Assembly (NCBI RefSeq): GCF_051401765.1
Contig: NC_135067.1
Location: 20,827,501 to 20,891,500 of the forward strand
DNA from: Calliopsis andreniformis
Taxonomy: Eukaryota > Arthropoda > Insecta > Hymenoptera > Andrenidae
DNA length: 64,000 nt
Reading direction: 5' to 3'
Every line of letters begins with the position of its first letter. Position 1 is the stretch's first letter. A program made the position numbers and the translations under genes. Under the pieces are notes generated by a model. It searched no databases and was not told where the DNA came from. It saw nothing but the letters and a program-made list of their open reading frames with translations. Below are positions 1 to 11,100 of this stretch, one piece after another.

Positions 1-3000
1 CCTATTTTCCTTTAAGTGAAAAATTAGATCGACGTTGTTAAAGTAGTTCATGAAAAAGCTTAAAAAATTGTCTTCTATATCTAGGCAGAATACGAATAGA
101 CCAAAAGTAACGTTCCTAGATTCGATTTTGAATCGTATTAAAAATGTAGTGCGTTTAGGAAACGAATGGAAATAACTCTCAGCTAAAAGCTGTTGCCAAA
201 GAAAAATGCCTATCGATCCAGCAGCGTAACGAGACGGGTAATCAGAGACTCTCGATCGCAAACTCGGCGTAAAGTTGTTCGAGCGTGAATCCCAGCAGGG
301 GCAAACACAAACCAGAGCGGCGAACGTTCGCAGGTTTTCCGTAAACGCCACGAATGTTGCTCCTAAACCGACACACCTGCCTTTCGGAATGCCTGGCTGG
401 GATTTCAGTCGACCGAACGAACGGTTGCTCGAATTCCCGCAGACGAGAGCGGTTCCCGAAATGGACATCCTCCCGCTTTTGTGTACACAGCATTTGGCTT
501 TTCCATCGTTTTCTTTCCACCAAGTCTGCGAGGAACCGCAAGAATAAGGATCAATATTTACGAAGCACTCTCGTCTCCATGACTCGATGGTATTTATACA
601 ACCTTCCGATCCGAGTGACTCTTCACCTCTTTATCCACTGTGCATCCGTTTGATATCTTCATCGCGGTCCCGAGCCCTCTCGCTCTTTCCCCTTTGTCCT
701 CCTCTCTCGATTGCACGCGATCGAGCGAGGAAGGAAAAAGAAGGAGGCCAGCCGAAGCCAAGATGTGTAACAAACGGATCGTGGGTCAACGATCAGGGCC
801 TCGAGCGGGGTTTGTTTGAGGACGATTTAGAGATCTCGCGGTACCGAGCGTGACTCAGCTTTATTAAGGTCGTAGACGGTCCTAAACCTCCTCTTTCCCG
901 TGCTTTCCTCTCCCATGTGTTCATCTCGGCCAAAGAATTCACAAGGAATTGAGAGGAAGACGATTCTAGTCTCATTTGTCGCTGGGGATTTACTACTAAA
1001 GAGAATTTGCTAGTCGTGCTGAAAATTGTAAGAGAACCCAACTGTCCGAGTAACCTATAAAGATTCCCCAACTTGATATAATCATCTACGCCAACTTATC
1101 ATTTAGTAAGAATGAACGAAAACGATATTATCTAATAATTTACAAAAAACAAATCCTGCATAAACTGCTGTAACAATCGACACTCGCATCCAGTAAAATC
1201 ACATCCATCCATGATCTACTTTCTGGCCAAGGAAGAAGATCTAGAAGTGAAATCCGTGGAAACATTGGAATCGGGCGTGTTCACTGGCCTCTATTAACGA
1301 TTCGTCTACTTTCTAGTGGGAGGATGCAACGTCCCGGCGCCGTGGCCCGATAGAATTCGAAGCGTTACATTAGTCGGACTAATGACCGACATGACTGTCT
1401 GTGGGTAGATACCGGTTCTTCGAGATCTGAGAGAGCCATGGAGCATGCCCCCGAGAAGATCGTTGCAGACGAGAGAGCAATACAGAGGATGATCATCGAC
1501 CCTCTTTGCGAGGAGGGCGCCACGTACTCGGGTGCATTTCTCGCAGGAAGCCTATATCGTATGCACGTTTTTGTATGCAACGTGCATTCACTCTTCTCTG
1601 CCTCGATTTCTCTGGCGTGGTTTCGTACCAGTCTACGTTTATTCGTGGAGAAATGTGTTCATAGATTTTGTTCGCCTTTCTTCCCCTCTCTCTCTCTCTA
1701 CTGAACTCCGTGATTGGTAAAGATTTAGATATACTTAGGAGAGAAATTATTAAAAAAGGATGGATTAGTGAATTGGAGAGTGTTACTATTCTTCCCCAAA
1801 ACCATTGGTTGAAAGCAAAAAGATTTTCGGAGTTAACAGAGACAAAGCGTCGGGAAGAACAGTATTTCTATCCAGGGAGGGCGCGTGCCGAAATTGAAAC
1901 AGGAAATGAGGACTAGCCGCGATCGTAAGTCAAGGAAGCACTCTGGGGCTCCGTTAAAAGCCCCCGTGTCACGGGGAAAAAGAAAACGGACGGGCAGCGA
2001 CGCTAATTCATAGCTGGCGAGGGTCTCGAGGCGAATCGTGATCCCGATGCGCCTCCTCCAGCTTCGCGTGGTGGTTATGCGCGCGTCGTGAGCCGTATGG
2101 AAATTTTCAGCGACGGTAATGAGGCTTAAGGGACGGTTGTGTAATCAGTGTGCTCCAACTCGATGGAAACAATGTTCCGCAGAGGGGAGGACTGGTGCGC
2201 TGCCGCTCTGGAAATTAAATTCCACGTGAGTTTCGCAATTCCGGACGGGCCACGGTCCCAACGACCATTTATCACGCCGCTTGCTTTTGTTAATGAGCGT
2301 CAAACTGTCTTTTCCCGGCGCCTGCTGCCGCGCGACCAGCCGGCAAATCCGTGAACGTCCCTCGCCCCTGATTAAACGAAAACGGTAGATAACCGTGTCG
2401 CGAACTTGCTCCTTTGACTCAATCACTCTGCCCCGACGTGTTTCCACGAACTATGATTTATCCACCAAGTTAAAAAATCAAAATGGTGGTTTTCGATGTC
2501 AACACGCTCGTGCGTTTAGTGAAGTCTAAAGAAACATTAGTGGTGCACTTTCTTTGGAATTCCTCTTATATAAGAAAATTTTATTATTTTAGTCTGAAGA
2601 AAGTAAGGAACGCTTGATCTTGACACGTATACGGGTCGTAACTCAACGAACGTGCTAACGCGTCTCTCAGTTGATTTTAAGGCGCCGAGGGAACCAGAAA
2701 TATTTACAACTCGATGTTAAACCGAGAGTACGTTGAATGATAACCATGAATTTATACCAGGAAATTACGTATCTTATCGTGGCGGCATAATTATGCGGTT
2801 TCGTTTAATGGTATTCAATCGGCTCCAAAAACTTGTCTCCCAGCCGGTCGGCACGCGATGAATAAAGTCCTCGGCCCGTAATTTCGCCGAAAAATTGCTG
2901 TTAGAATAAAAAATCCAATTTCCCGGACACCTCGTTACTCAACCCGCAATGAAACTCGAACTAAAATTCGCGCCTCTTCACGACGCCTTTCAACCGAGAG

Positions 3001-3390
3001 CTCTCACATACTTAATGCAGCCTCCGACTAGTAGAAACTTCGCGAACTTGTATAGAACTCGAATAAAATCACTTCTCATACAAATGCTATATTCCCCGGT
3101 GTCAGTATAGTGGGTGGAAGGTGTATCTCAATATCTGAAACTCCGAAACTGAAAATTCAAGGTCCGACTTTCGATCTTCGAGCACAACACATCGAGAGTG
3201 GGCAAAACGCGTCGTTGTCGAGAAACACAGTCCTGTCACTGTAATCCTTCCACCCATGATACCTCGACACGTCCCTTCCACGTTAAACAGCCGTTCCAGC
3301 TCGAATCCCGAAACGCGAGCAGCTCCTCATTTCTATCGGCGGAGAAAGGAAATCCTTGTGAAAGTCAGCGCGCGACGATAGCACGAGAAT
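1..3390. other. Upstream intergenic DNA, no gene recognised
   Basis: No reading frame here has the length, codon pattern, splice signals or family similarity of a real exon. Open frames of 60-110 codons occur on both strands but look like chance frames, mostly in GC-rich patches. Short polypyrimidine runs occur near 1680-1705. The stretch may hold regulatory DNA for the ephrin gene downstream or belong to an intron of a gene outside the window; the sequence alone does not decide. Confidence 0.6.
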
Positions 3391-3996
3391 ACTATAAACT
3401 CGACGATCTCTGGCACTTGTCTCGCGGAGCGCAGCCCAGGGAGAGCCGCTCGGCAACTCGCGTCTCGCGAGCAGGCGGCGTAATACCGCAGAGTCGGCGA
3501 GCGGATCGAGACACGTCGGCCTAGCTGCATGGAGGGAACGAGGGTCCTCGTGGTTCGTGCAGCTCCGGCGTCGCTCGGCCCTGCCCGACACCCCCGTTCG
3601 CCGTTCGAGGCAGCCGACGCGAGACGAACGGCCGCGACAGTCCGCTTGGCCGACAGACGCGTCCGCGACACCGACCAGCAAGGAGGTACTCGTTCTCTCT
3701 GCGCTACACGGGGCTCGTCTCGACGAACCTCCCGCTAGCACACGATCGCTCGCCGCTCTTCTCCCGGGGCAACGCGCGCCGACACGTTCCACCTGGGCAG
3801 ATCCAACCGTGTGCTATCCTTATCGTTGCGTTTCCTACGACGCTGGATCCTCGGAGTCCGCTATCGATCCCCCGCAAACGGAGATCTCTGTCCGTGAAAG
3901 CGTCGGCTGCGCTCACTGGCTACGCGACCCGTGCGAATCGCAAGTGCGTGAGAAAGTAACCGGGGGTGTGCTCCAGGCGAGGATACCGCCTCGTTT

Positions 3997-4036
3997 CGCC
4001 GCGTCTCGCCGCGTCTCGCCGCGTCTCGCCGCGTTT
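3997..4036. repeat. 10-bp tandem repeat, about four copies
   Basis: The unit TCGCCGCGTC (in any rotation) is repeated about four times almost perfectly within the presumed ephrin promoter or leader. Each unit has two or more CpG sites. Copy-number variation is likely because the copies are nearly identical. Confidence 0.75.
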
Positions 4037-4377
4037 CTTGTGCTCTTGGTGAGATCCACGGATACGGAGTATAAGGAGTTTGTTGCTCCTCGTTCCATTC
4101 TGCTGGCTGCCAGGATCCAGAAGGAGACTCGCTGCTTGGAATAGTAACAGTGTCTCTTTTCGAGTGCTCGAGGATATTTTGGTGATTGGGAAACCTTCCC
4201 CGTGACAGAGTTCTTTTTTTTATTTTCTTTTGATGTTGTGGTGACTTAGACAGACGATCGCTGGTGAGATGGTTAGAAAGTTCACGATCGTTCGGTGGTT
4301 CGCGTGATACCGTCGGATACTTTCTCGGGTCCTCTATCTCGGAGTACTGAGGAAGGATATTTTGGAGAATTCGTTCG

Positions 4378-4470
4378 ATGTGTCGCAAGTCCTCTGAATC
4401 GTCTATCGACGACAACATACCTGTGAAGGATTATCGTTCGTACGGTGCTTTGGAAAAGTTGTACCAATGA
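4378..4470 (+). other. uORF 1 in the presumed ephrin leader (30 codons)
   Basis: ATG at 4378 opens a 30-codon frame ending in TGA at 4468-4470. It has no recognisable protein similarity. If this DNA is in the ephrin 5' UTR, scanning ribosomes meet this frame before the main start at 4982. Two even shorter frames precede it (ATG near 4231 and 4268). Confidence 0.35.
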
Positions 4471-4521
4471 GAGGGGTGCTGGCAAGGTGCGCTCCAGGTG
4501 AGAGAAACTCGGGGTGGACCC

Positions 4522-4638
4522 ATGGGACGCGTACCTCGGCGGACAGCGTTGGAAACAACCGAACACCGGAGAAATTCGATCGGATCTAATCAGACAGCTA
4601 TCTCGAGCGACTCGACCGAAGAATCTCACCGTTCGTGA
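4522..4638 (+). other. uORF 2 in the presumed ephrin leader (38 codons)
   Basis: ATG at 4522 sits in a good context (C at -3 is not ideal, G at +4) and opens 38 codons ending in TGA at 4636-4638. It overlaps neither the main ORF nor the other uORFs. The encoded peptide is Ser/Thr/Arg-rich and unlike any family I know, so any effect would be on translation of the main ORF. Confidence 0.35.
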
Positions 4639-4843
4639 GTCCACCGATCTACCCAGTGATCCGTGCTCCAACTGGAACACAGTCAAGCGGGTACCTCTGG
4701 TCGTCGGAAGTTGGACGTTCTTTGGGAACGCTCGAAGGATAACGGCCGAGGCGAGAGGATACGAGAGGTGCTCTGTTCCGCAGTGCCAGGAGAATTGGAA
4801 AAATCGGCGGAAGAACCGCTAACCGGGATAGTGCGAAGTGTGG

Positions 4844-4936
4844 ATGTGGTGTGGCGGTGGTGGAAAGTGGTCGTGGACGACAGCAACGAAGGTGCAGGTG
4901 CTGTTATTGTTGTTATTTGTTATTGGGTCACGGTGA
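4844..4936 (+). other. uORF 3, in frame with ephrin, 45 nt before its ATG
   Basis: ATG at 4844 opens a 30-codon frame with a leucine-rich hydrophobic end and stops at TGA 4934-4936. It is in the same frame as ephrin, separated by 45 nt. The in-frame stop confirms that ephrin cannot be extended N-terminally on this exon and supports ATG 4982 as the start. Confidence 0.4.
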
Positions 4937-4981
4937 GAGCGTGGTGTGACGGTGCGCTTGGTTCGTGTCCACGTTGTTACG

Positions 4982-5100
4982 ATGGTTTCCACGTCCTTTG
5001 CGACTTTGGTGTTCCTCATCTGCCTGCAAACGGTTCTGCTATCGACAGTGAGCAACTGCGCGAAGTCGATCAGCATGTACTGGAACACCACCAATTCTAT
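4982..5100 (+). CDS. Ephrin: Ephrin exon 1: signal peptide and start of ephrin domain
   Basis: This exon codes for 39 residues plus two bases of the next codon. Residues 8-20 form the hydrophobic signal core, and the exon ends within the YWNTTNS motif where the mature ephrin domain begins. The donor at 5101 reads GTAAGT, a consensus match. The split codon AT|A gives Ile on joining to exon 2, restoring the family pattern WNxTNxxF. The next exon lies 34.4 kb away. Confidence 0.93.
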
Positions 5101-8100
5101 GTAAGTGCGCACTATTTTCTTCTTTATTTTCCGCTAACTTCGACTGTTCCCGCGGGCTCGCGACTGTCTTCGAGGCGACGCCACGTGGTCAACAGGGCCA
5201 GATTTTCGTCTGCGTTTCGGGGACCGTCGGTACGACGTAGTCGTTGGCACGCGTGCCAAAGCGTTTTGAACCTGGCCCGAGAATCGATTTCTCACGGCGT
5301 CGTCGCGTTTGAATAACGACCCTCTCACGTCTACTTTCCTCCGTCTGTTTCCGGCGGAGCTTTTATCGCGGCGCGCATCCCTAGCCGCGGTATCGTGTCT
5401 GCCAAAATTATAGGGTGCATCGCGACGTCGCACTCGCTTTAATGCGCTTGCGAATGGTCCGCACTGGAGATCGTTTCGTCCACGATCCCGTCCAAATCGT
5501 CGACAATAAAGGCGAAGAAACGGCGATTTCCACCGGCCACGGACACGGGAAATTACCCGTGGTACCGAGCACCAGCGATCAATTTCCTAACAGGAGACGC
5601 TTAACACTTTGTCTGAAGCTTTTATGCGCGAGAGATATTCTTGGATCCATGCTGCACGAATGTCGAAGGATTTTATCTTGTTTCGGTTCCTATGGACAGC
5701 TGACAAGATAGATCTTGCAATTTTGAAACCCTTTAGAACTTTGCTTCAAAATATTCCGTCGATGATTTCTTGATTTAAAGAAGGTATTGAAGTAGAAGTG
5801 TTAAACGAGAAAAGGTCAAGCAAAATAAAAACGGTGGCAAAGTTTCCATAAACATTTTACTCAAGGTCCCACGTGGCGCGTGAAATATTAACTCCTCTAA
5901 TCGCAGTACAGTAGTTTCTCACGAGACGTGTAAATTCGACCCTGTAACGAGGGCTCGTTATTTTATCTAAGGAAAAAATCTATAAGCGAGCTCAGCCGCT
6001 GTTTGCTTCCTGCTCGTAGACAGAAGCGAGCAAAATTACTGGCGCTCGGCAAACCGAAGCGGCACACCCGATTCACTACACCGCCAATTAAATCCGCATT
6101 ATGTGGTTAATCTAATTTGTTACGGCATTTTTCTGCTTCTCCGAGCTGTCCGAATCTACGCGTAAATCTTTGACAAAAAATCACTGTTCGCGAGACCTGT
6201 CTTCACCAACATCAAATGTCACCCATAAATTCGCATTAACACTCTAACTACTGTGTATATCGAGATGCATACACGTATTTCTAGGGGAAGAATCCCAGAA
6301 ACACATTCCTATATAATTGCAGTGAACGACTACGCTCTTTCTTCCGCGTACAGTCATCAGCTACTTCGATACTGCCCACACAACCACAAATACTGGGCTA
6401 ACATGCAGTATGCATTAATAATTGAATGCTAGAATCGCAATGGGTGGACTCGACTTGCATAAATTTGAATTTTAATATCAGTAGCACGAATTTGTGTTAT
6501 ACGTAAAAATTGGAGTACTTAAAGATAAAAGTCGAAAAAAGTGTATCACAGTTAAAAATATCGTCAAATATGACGAAACAGTTCTAACAGTACCAGTTAC
6601 ATGAAAATCTTGTACCGTTCCATTTTATTCATTTTTTTATAGTGAGAAAGAACAGCCCTTATATGTGGCTCGTTAGTCGAGCCATTTCTTGCGCTCGTCG
6701 CGGTAATCTGCGTAGTTCGCGATAGTTTTTACCGCTGCCTACTGAAAAGCGCGTAAATCCTCACGTTGTATAGTTGTTGTACAGCCTCGCGACTCGCGTC
6801 AACATTGTAATCGGGCCAATACCTTTTTTCAAGCACGAGAAACCTGCTTGGCGCGGGTAATTTTCTCGATCGGCCGGAATTTCTTGCCGATCGTTTTCTC
6901 GATTGGCGTCTCGGGGTGTGTTCCGCCAGAAGCTAATTCGATCGGCGGAGGAACGCTCGTAAAACGTGGATTTTTGCCAGGCTTCCGACGGACCCACGCT
7001 CGAATACCGAGGGGTCCGTGGAATGGGCGAAAATCGACGTACAGAGCGAAATAAAGGGACCACTTTTAGACAGATTTTATTTTGCAATGAAGTATTATCT
7101 TATCTTATATTTTATCCAGATTTTCTGAGCTTTCATCTACTTTCTAAGACTACTGTAAAAATTCTTGTAACACAGGGCATTCATACGCTCCATATCCCTA
7201 TTATTTTCAAAATGTCACTCCATTCATGGATACGTAATAATTTGCTACGTAAATAAGAAAACAAGTTTTCATCGCGAATACATCGTGTATTGTTAGTAAA
7301 GGTCCACAGTGGAGGTTGCCAGTGAGAAATGTGTGCGTGCAAGTCGCAGAACCGAAAATCCGTGCGCCCTATTCTCCTCTCGTATAAGGAACCCCGTCCG
7401 ACGTGTCCGGCTGACTTTGACGATCGGTTTGAAGTCGCGCATGCATTACTTACAGAGCCTGGACGAAAGGTGGCCCCGTGAACGTGTGCGTGTGTGGCGC
7501 TTGGTGTGTGTAGCGTGTACGTGTGAGAATCCATTTCGCGAAGGAGAAGGACGTTGTCAGACGGTCTTCTTCTTCGTGGGACGTACGGAGGGCAGTAAAA
7601 AACACGTCCCGGTGCAGAAAAAAATCGAAAAGGAAGTAACGCGTATATAGCGAGCGAAAAAGGGGCGAAAAGAAATGGGAAGAAGAAGCGAGGAGAAATG
7701 TGCGCGCCCTCCCGGGGGCTGTAAATCTTCACTGCTTATTGGAAAATCGAAATTCGTTTCGAAAACGAAAGAAAGGAGGAGGGGAGGTTGGAATAAAAAG
7801 AGCGCGAACGAGAGAAAGAAAGCTGTCAGCGCGGCATGGAAACCAGTGGCTCCTTGATTACCATAAATCTGTTTCCACAAGGCACGCCGTGGAAGGCGTA
7901 TTCTGTTAAAGCACAGAGAGAAAGAGATGGAGAGAGGCAGAGAAAGATTGACATTTACTACCTCGTTGCGTTTTCGATGGAGGGGGGAATCCCTTTGAAG
8001 CCACTACGAAATGTATTAAAAACGATCCATCCGCTTGCCTGGGCGTGTCGCGAGCCTTTAAGTGACGTAATGTTTATGGGAAAACGCTGTAAACGTCTCC

Positions 8101-11100
8101 TTGGAACGTGACACGAAACTTTCAAATTTCTGGAGGGGTCAATGACGCGTGATCGAACAGCTATTTCATCGAGGTAATTGATTTGTATGAGAATTTCGAT
8201 GAATCGGCAGTCTTTTACGCGAAACAGCGACACAGATGGCAGCAGACGCCAGAGCGCCGCTGGAGACTCGAACGCCGGGTCAGAAGATGTGCCACTGTAG
8301 ATTATTGAACTCTCCGAGCGCGGCTAGACGATTCTATCAGGTTCGGGAAGGTACGGAGGGAACAGTCCACAGCAATAAGTATTTCTTGTTATCGTGTGCA
8401 CACCGTTTTCGTATTGTACTTGTTTGCACGTACGCGTAATACGCCCTATCGCCTTTTTCGCTGACTACATCGTTAATCCTCGCGGTAGTCTAAGGTGCTG
8501 ACAAAGTATTAAATTGTATCTAATATTTCACGATCACCTTACTGATAATATCGATACATCAAAGATGATTAGGTATATTCGGATCAACCAGAGGAACTTA
8601 TCGGCTCGAGTTTCAGTAATTTCTTACAGTGAAGATCTTTCTTTTCGGTGTAAAAAAATATTCTTATTTCTGAGCAGCCACTGTTTTGACATTTTTTAGC
8701 CCGTTATTTTTGCCTGACGCGATCGCGCGACACGTGTCCCAAGGCGGAGGCCAACGAGAACTAGTTGACGGTTAACGAGTTTTCTTCTGAGAAATTAAAA
8801 AATCAAGATCTGTGCGAACGTCGGCACTAACGTGAGTCTAATTATTCCAACCAGTAAGTCACACACATTAACAAACATGAGTAAACTTAATGAATAACAG
8901 GTTGAAGTCGTACCAAAAATAACGACACTGTTGTCATTTGATTAAAATCAGCTTGTTGTGAATTATTTCTGTGAAGTTTGAAATCTAAGTAAAATTCCAT
9001 TCTATTGTACAAATAATCGACCGAACAAATTGTGGAACACGCGCGGATAATGGTAGATTTAGCGGCTGGAGCGTTAAGGATACGCGGTAAATGAAATTAG
9101 ACCAAGCACGCTGGCGTGCTGAAAAATCTTAATTTTCGTCAGTGCGGATTTCATAAACCGTTACACTTTAACACGGACCTGGATACCGTTATTAAATTGC
9201 TGGTGAGTATACGCCGCGAAGCTCGTTTTTGAAAAGCTAACCGGAGGTTCCTATTATCCTTCGCTCAGTAGCTCCGTTTCGTGGCGCTTTATAGCTTCGT
9301 GTATTAAGGCAACATCGATTTGCAGCGGCCACAAATCAGCGGTTTCCCCGAGGAAACTAGTACCCTTCGTACCCAAGAATAAGAATTCGCTGGCAGATTC
9401 ATGGAAATAACCATCGACACTGCGCACCGCTATCGTGGCGAATCACGCGGAAACAAAAGAACCTTTTTTAGTCACGACGAAGAAGGTGTGTGAAAAATCA
9501 GAAATGCAACCTTGACATCGATTTTATGCAGTTTTTTAACTGATGTTGAAGACTTACCACTATGTGGACTTAAGAGAAATCATGAGTTGGAACCATTGCT
9601 TCACTACGATCCTGTAACAGATGAAATAGAACGTTAGGACAATAAAGTCACGTAAAAATAGCTAGAAGCTTGTTTTTCGAAGCTACTCACCAACTCGTGG
9701 AAGGAAGAAAAAATTTTCTTCGTTTAAAACCACGGTAGCAAGTATGCAAAATTAAATTACCCAGAAATTTCCGTATTTAGTTAATCAAACGATAAACTAA
9801 TCTTCTTGGAAGGCAAATTGCAAGAGAAGCAAAGTGGTAGAGTGTCAGTATCCCGCGTCACAAGGTATCATTATCGATAACATGAAAACCCCTTCATTTG
9901 CAACACCGCCTTCAAATCGTCCTTTTCCTCCGCTTGTACACTGCATTCGAGAAAATTGAAAATTCCTAGCGAAACCAATGAATAATAATCGACAAATATC
10001 GCGTAAATTTTCAAGTAACCACTTAAAAGGTCCACCAAGTGAAAAAAGAAAAAATGAAAAAACCTAACAAGTTAAAAAGCGCCAAACATACGACATCCTA
10101 TGAATGACTTAAAAAAGGATGACTCGAGTTGTGGTGAAGACGACCTATCAGGCCCATTATGAATGGCATGAAATCGCGTTCGCGTCCTCTCGAGGACGTC
10201 GGGCGTCGCTTAACGAGCTGCAAATTAATTATTCATCATTAAAGGCTAACGGGCCGTAGTGGCGTCACGTCAGCGAGAAAAACGAGACGCGAGACACCGC
10301 GGTGACGTTTACGAGTGCGCGGACAGTGCGTAAATATCTCCATGAACTTGTGGGACGCCTTCTTCCTGTTACCACGTGTTTCGTGTTCCATCGAATCGTC
10401 TGGATCAAAGGAGATCATCCTCTCGCTCTCTCTGGTCGCGAAACGAACACGAGCCGAAGCGCAGTTCGCATTACAGCTACGAAAAAGAACGAAAACGCGC
10501 TGCGAGAACGACAGTCAAGAAAATGGTCGCGATTGATTTACGAACCCATAAGTGCTACTACTTTCGCGTAATTTTCTCTTCATGAGAATATCTGCCTGCA
10601 TGAAAGAATCACTGCTCTCTAGTAAATAACAATGAACGCGAGAGACGAAACAAAAAGTCGCAGAAAAGCGATGTTTTGTCAAAGTGGATACAGAAGCGCA
10701 AAGAAATCAGATTGAAAATACGTTTCGTGTATTTCAGAATTATTTAGAAATCGTTTAGAAAAACTCCCTTAAACGCAATTATAATGTTTTAGCAAAAAAT
10801 GAGAGATATGACGTACGGAGTCCGTCGCTGGAGGGTTAATCGAATGCGAGTTGCATGAATAGTAGTAAGGTCTCCCCATGGGGAAGTCAGTACGCGGTAA
10901 TATTTGATTTTCTCCGTGGCTGGCTCGACGGGAAACCGTGAAAAAGTCGCCGCGTCTCGGCAGTCGAGGGTCGGTGGTGCGCGTTTATCTGGCGTCGCGC
11001 GGCGTGCAATAAATCCCAGCGTTATCAGTATTTAATATCTTGGTTAAAAATCGGCGAAGAGGCCAGAGAAACAAAAGATCATTATTAGCGTAAGCACAGC

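Larger units (their letters stand above)
3390..4981 (+). promoter_or_regulatory. Ephrin promoter and 5' leader region (inferred)
   Basis: This GC- and CpG-rich block sits directly before the ephrin start codon. A TATAAA hexamer lies at 3393-3398, but the true transcription start cannot be read from sequence and the leader may begin anywhere up to about 4.2 kb. The block has a short 10-bp tandem repeat (3997-4036) and several small uORFs (4378-4470, 4522-4638, 4844-4936). The 4844 frame is the same as the ephrin frame and stops at 4934-4936, so ATG 4982 is the first in-frame start after a stop. Longer open frames across this block (for example 3557-4144 and 4663-5316) have no recognisable protein content and fit GC-rich DNA with few stops. 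Confidence 0.4.

Noticed and set aside
3557..4144. 195-codon frame before ephrin, and the 217-codon frame at 4663-5316
   Set aside because: Both lie in the GC-rich leader and the second runs through ephrin exon 1 in another frame; neither has recognisable content.
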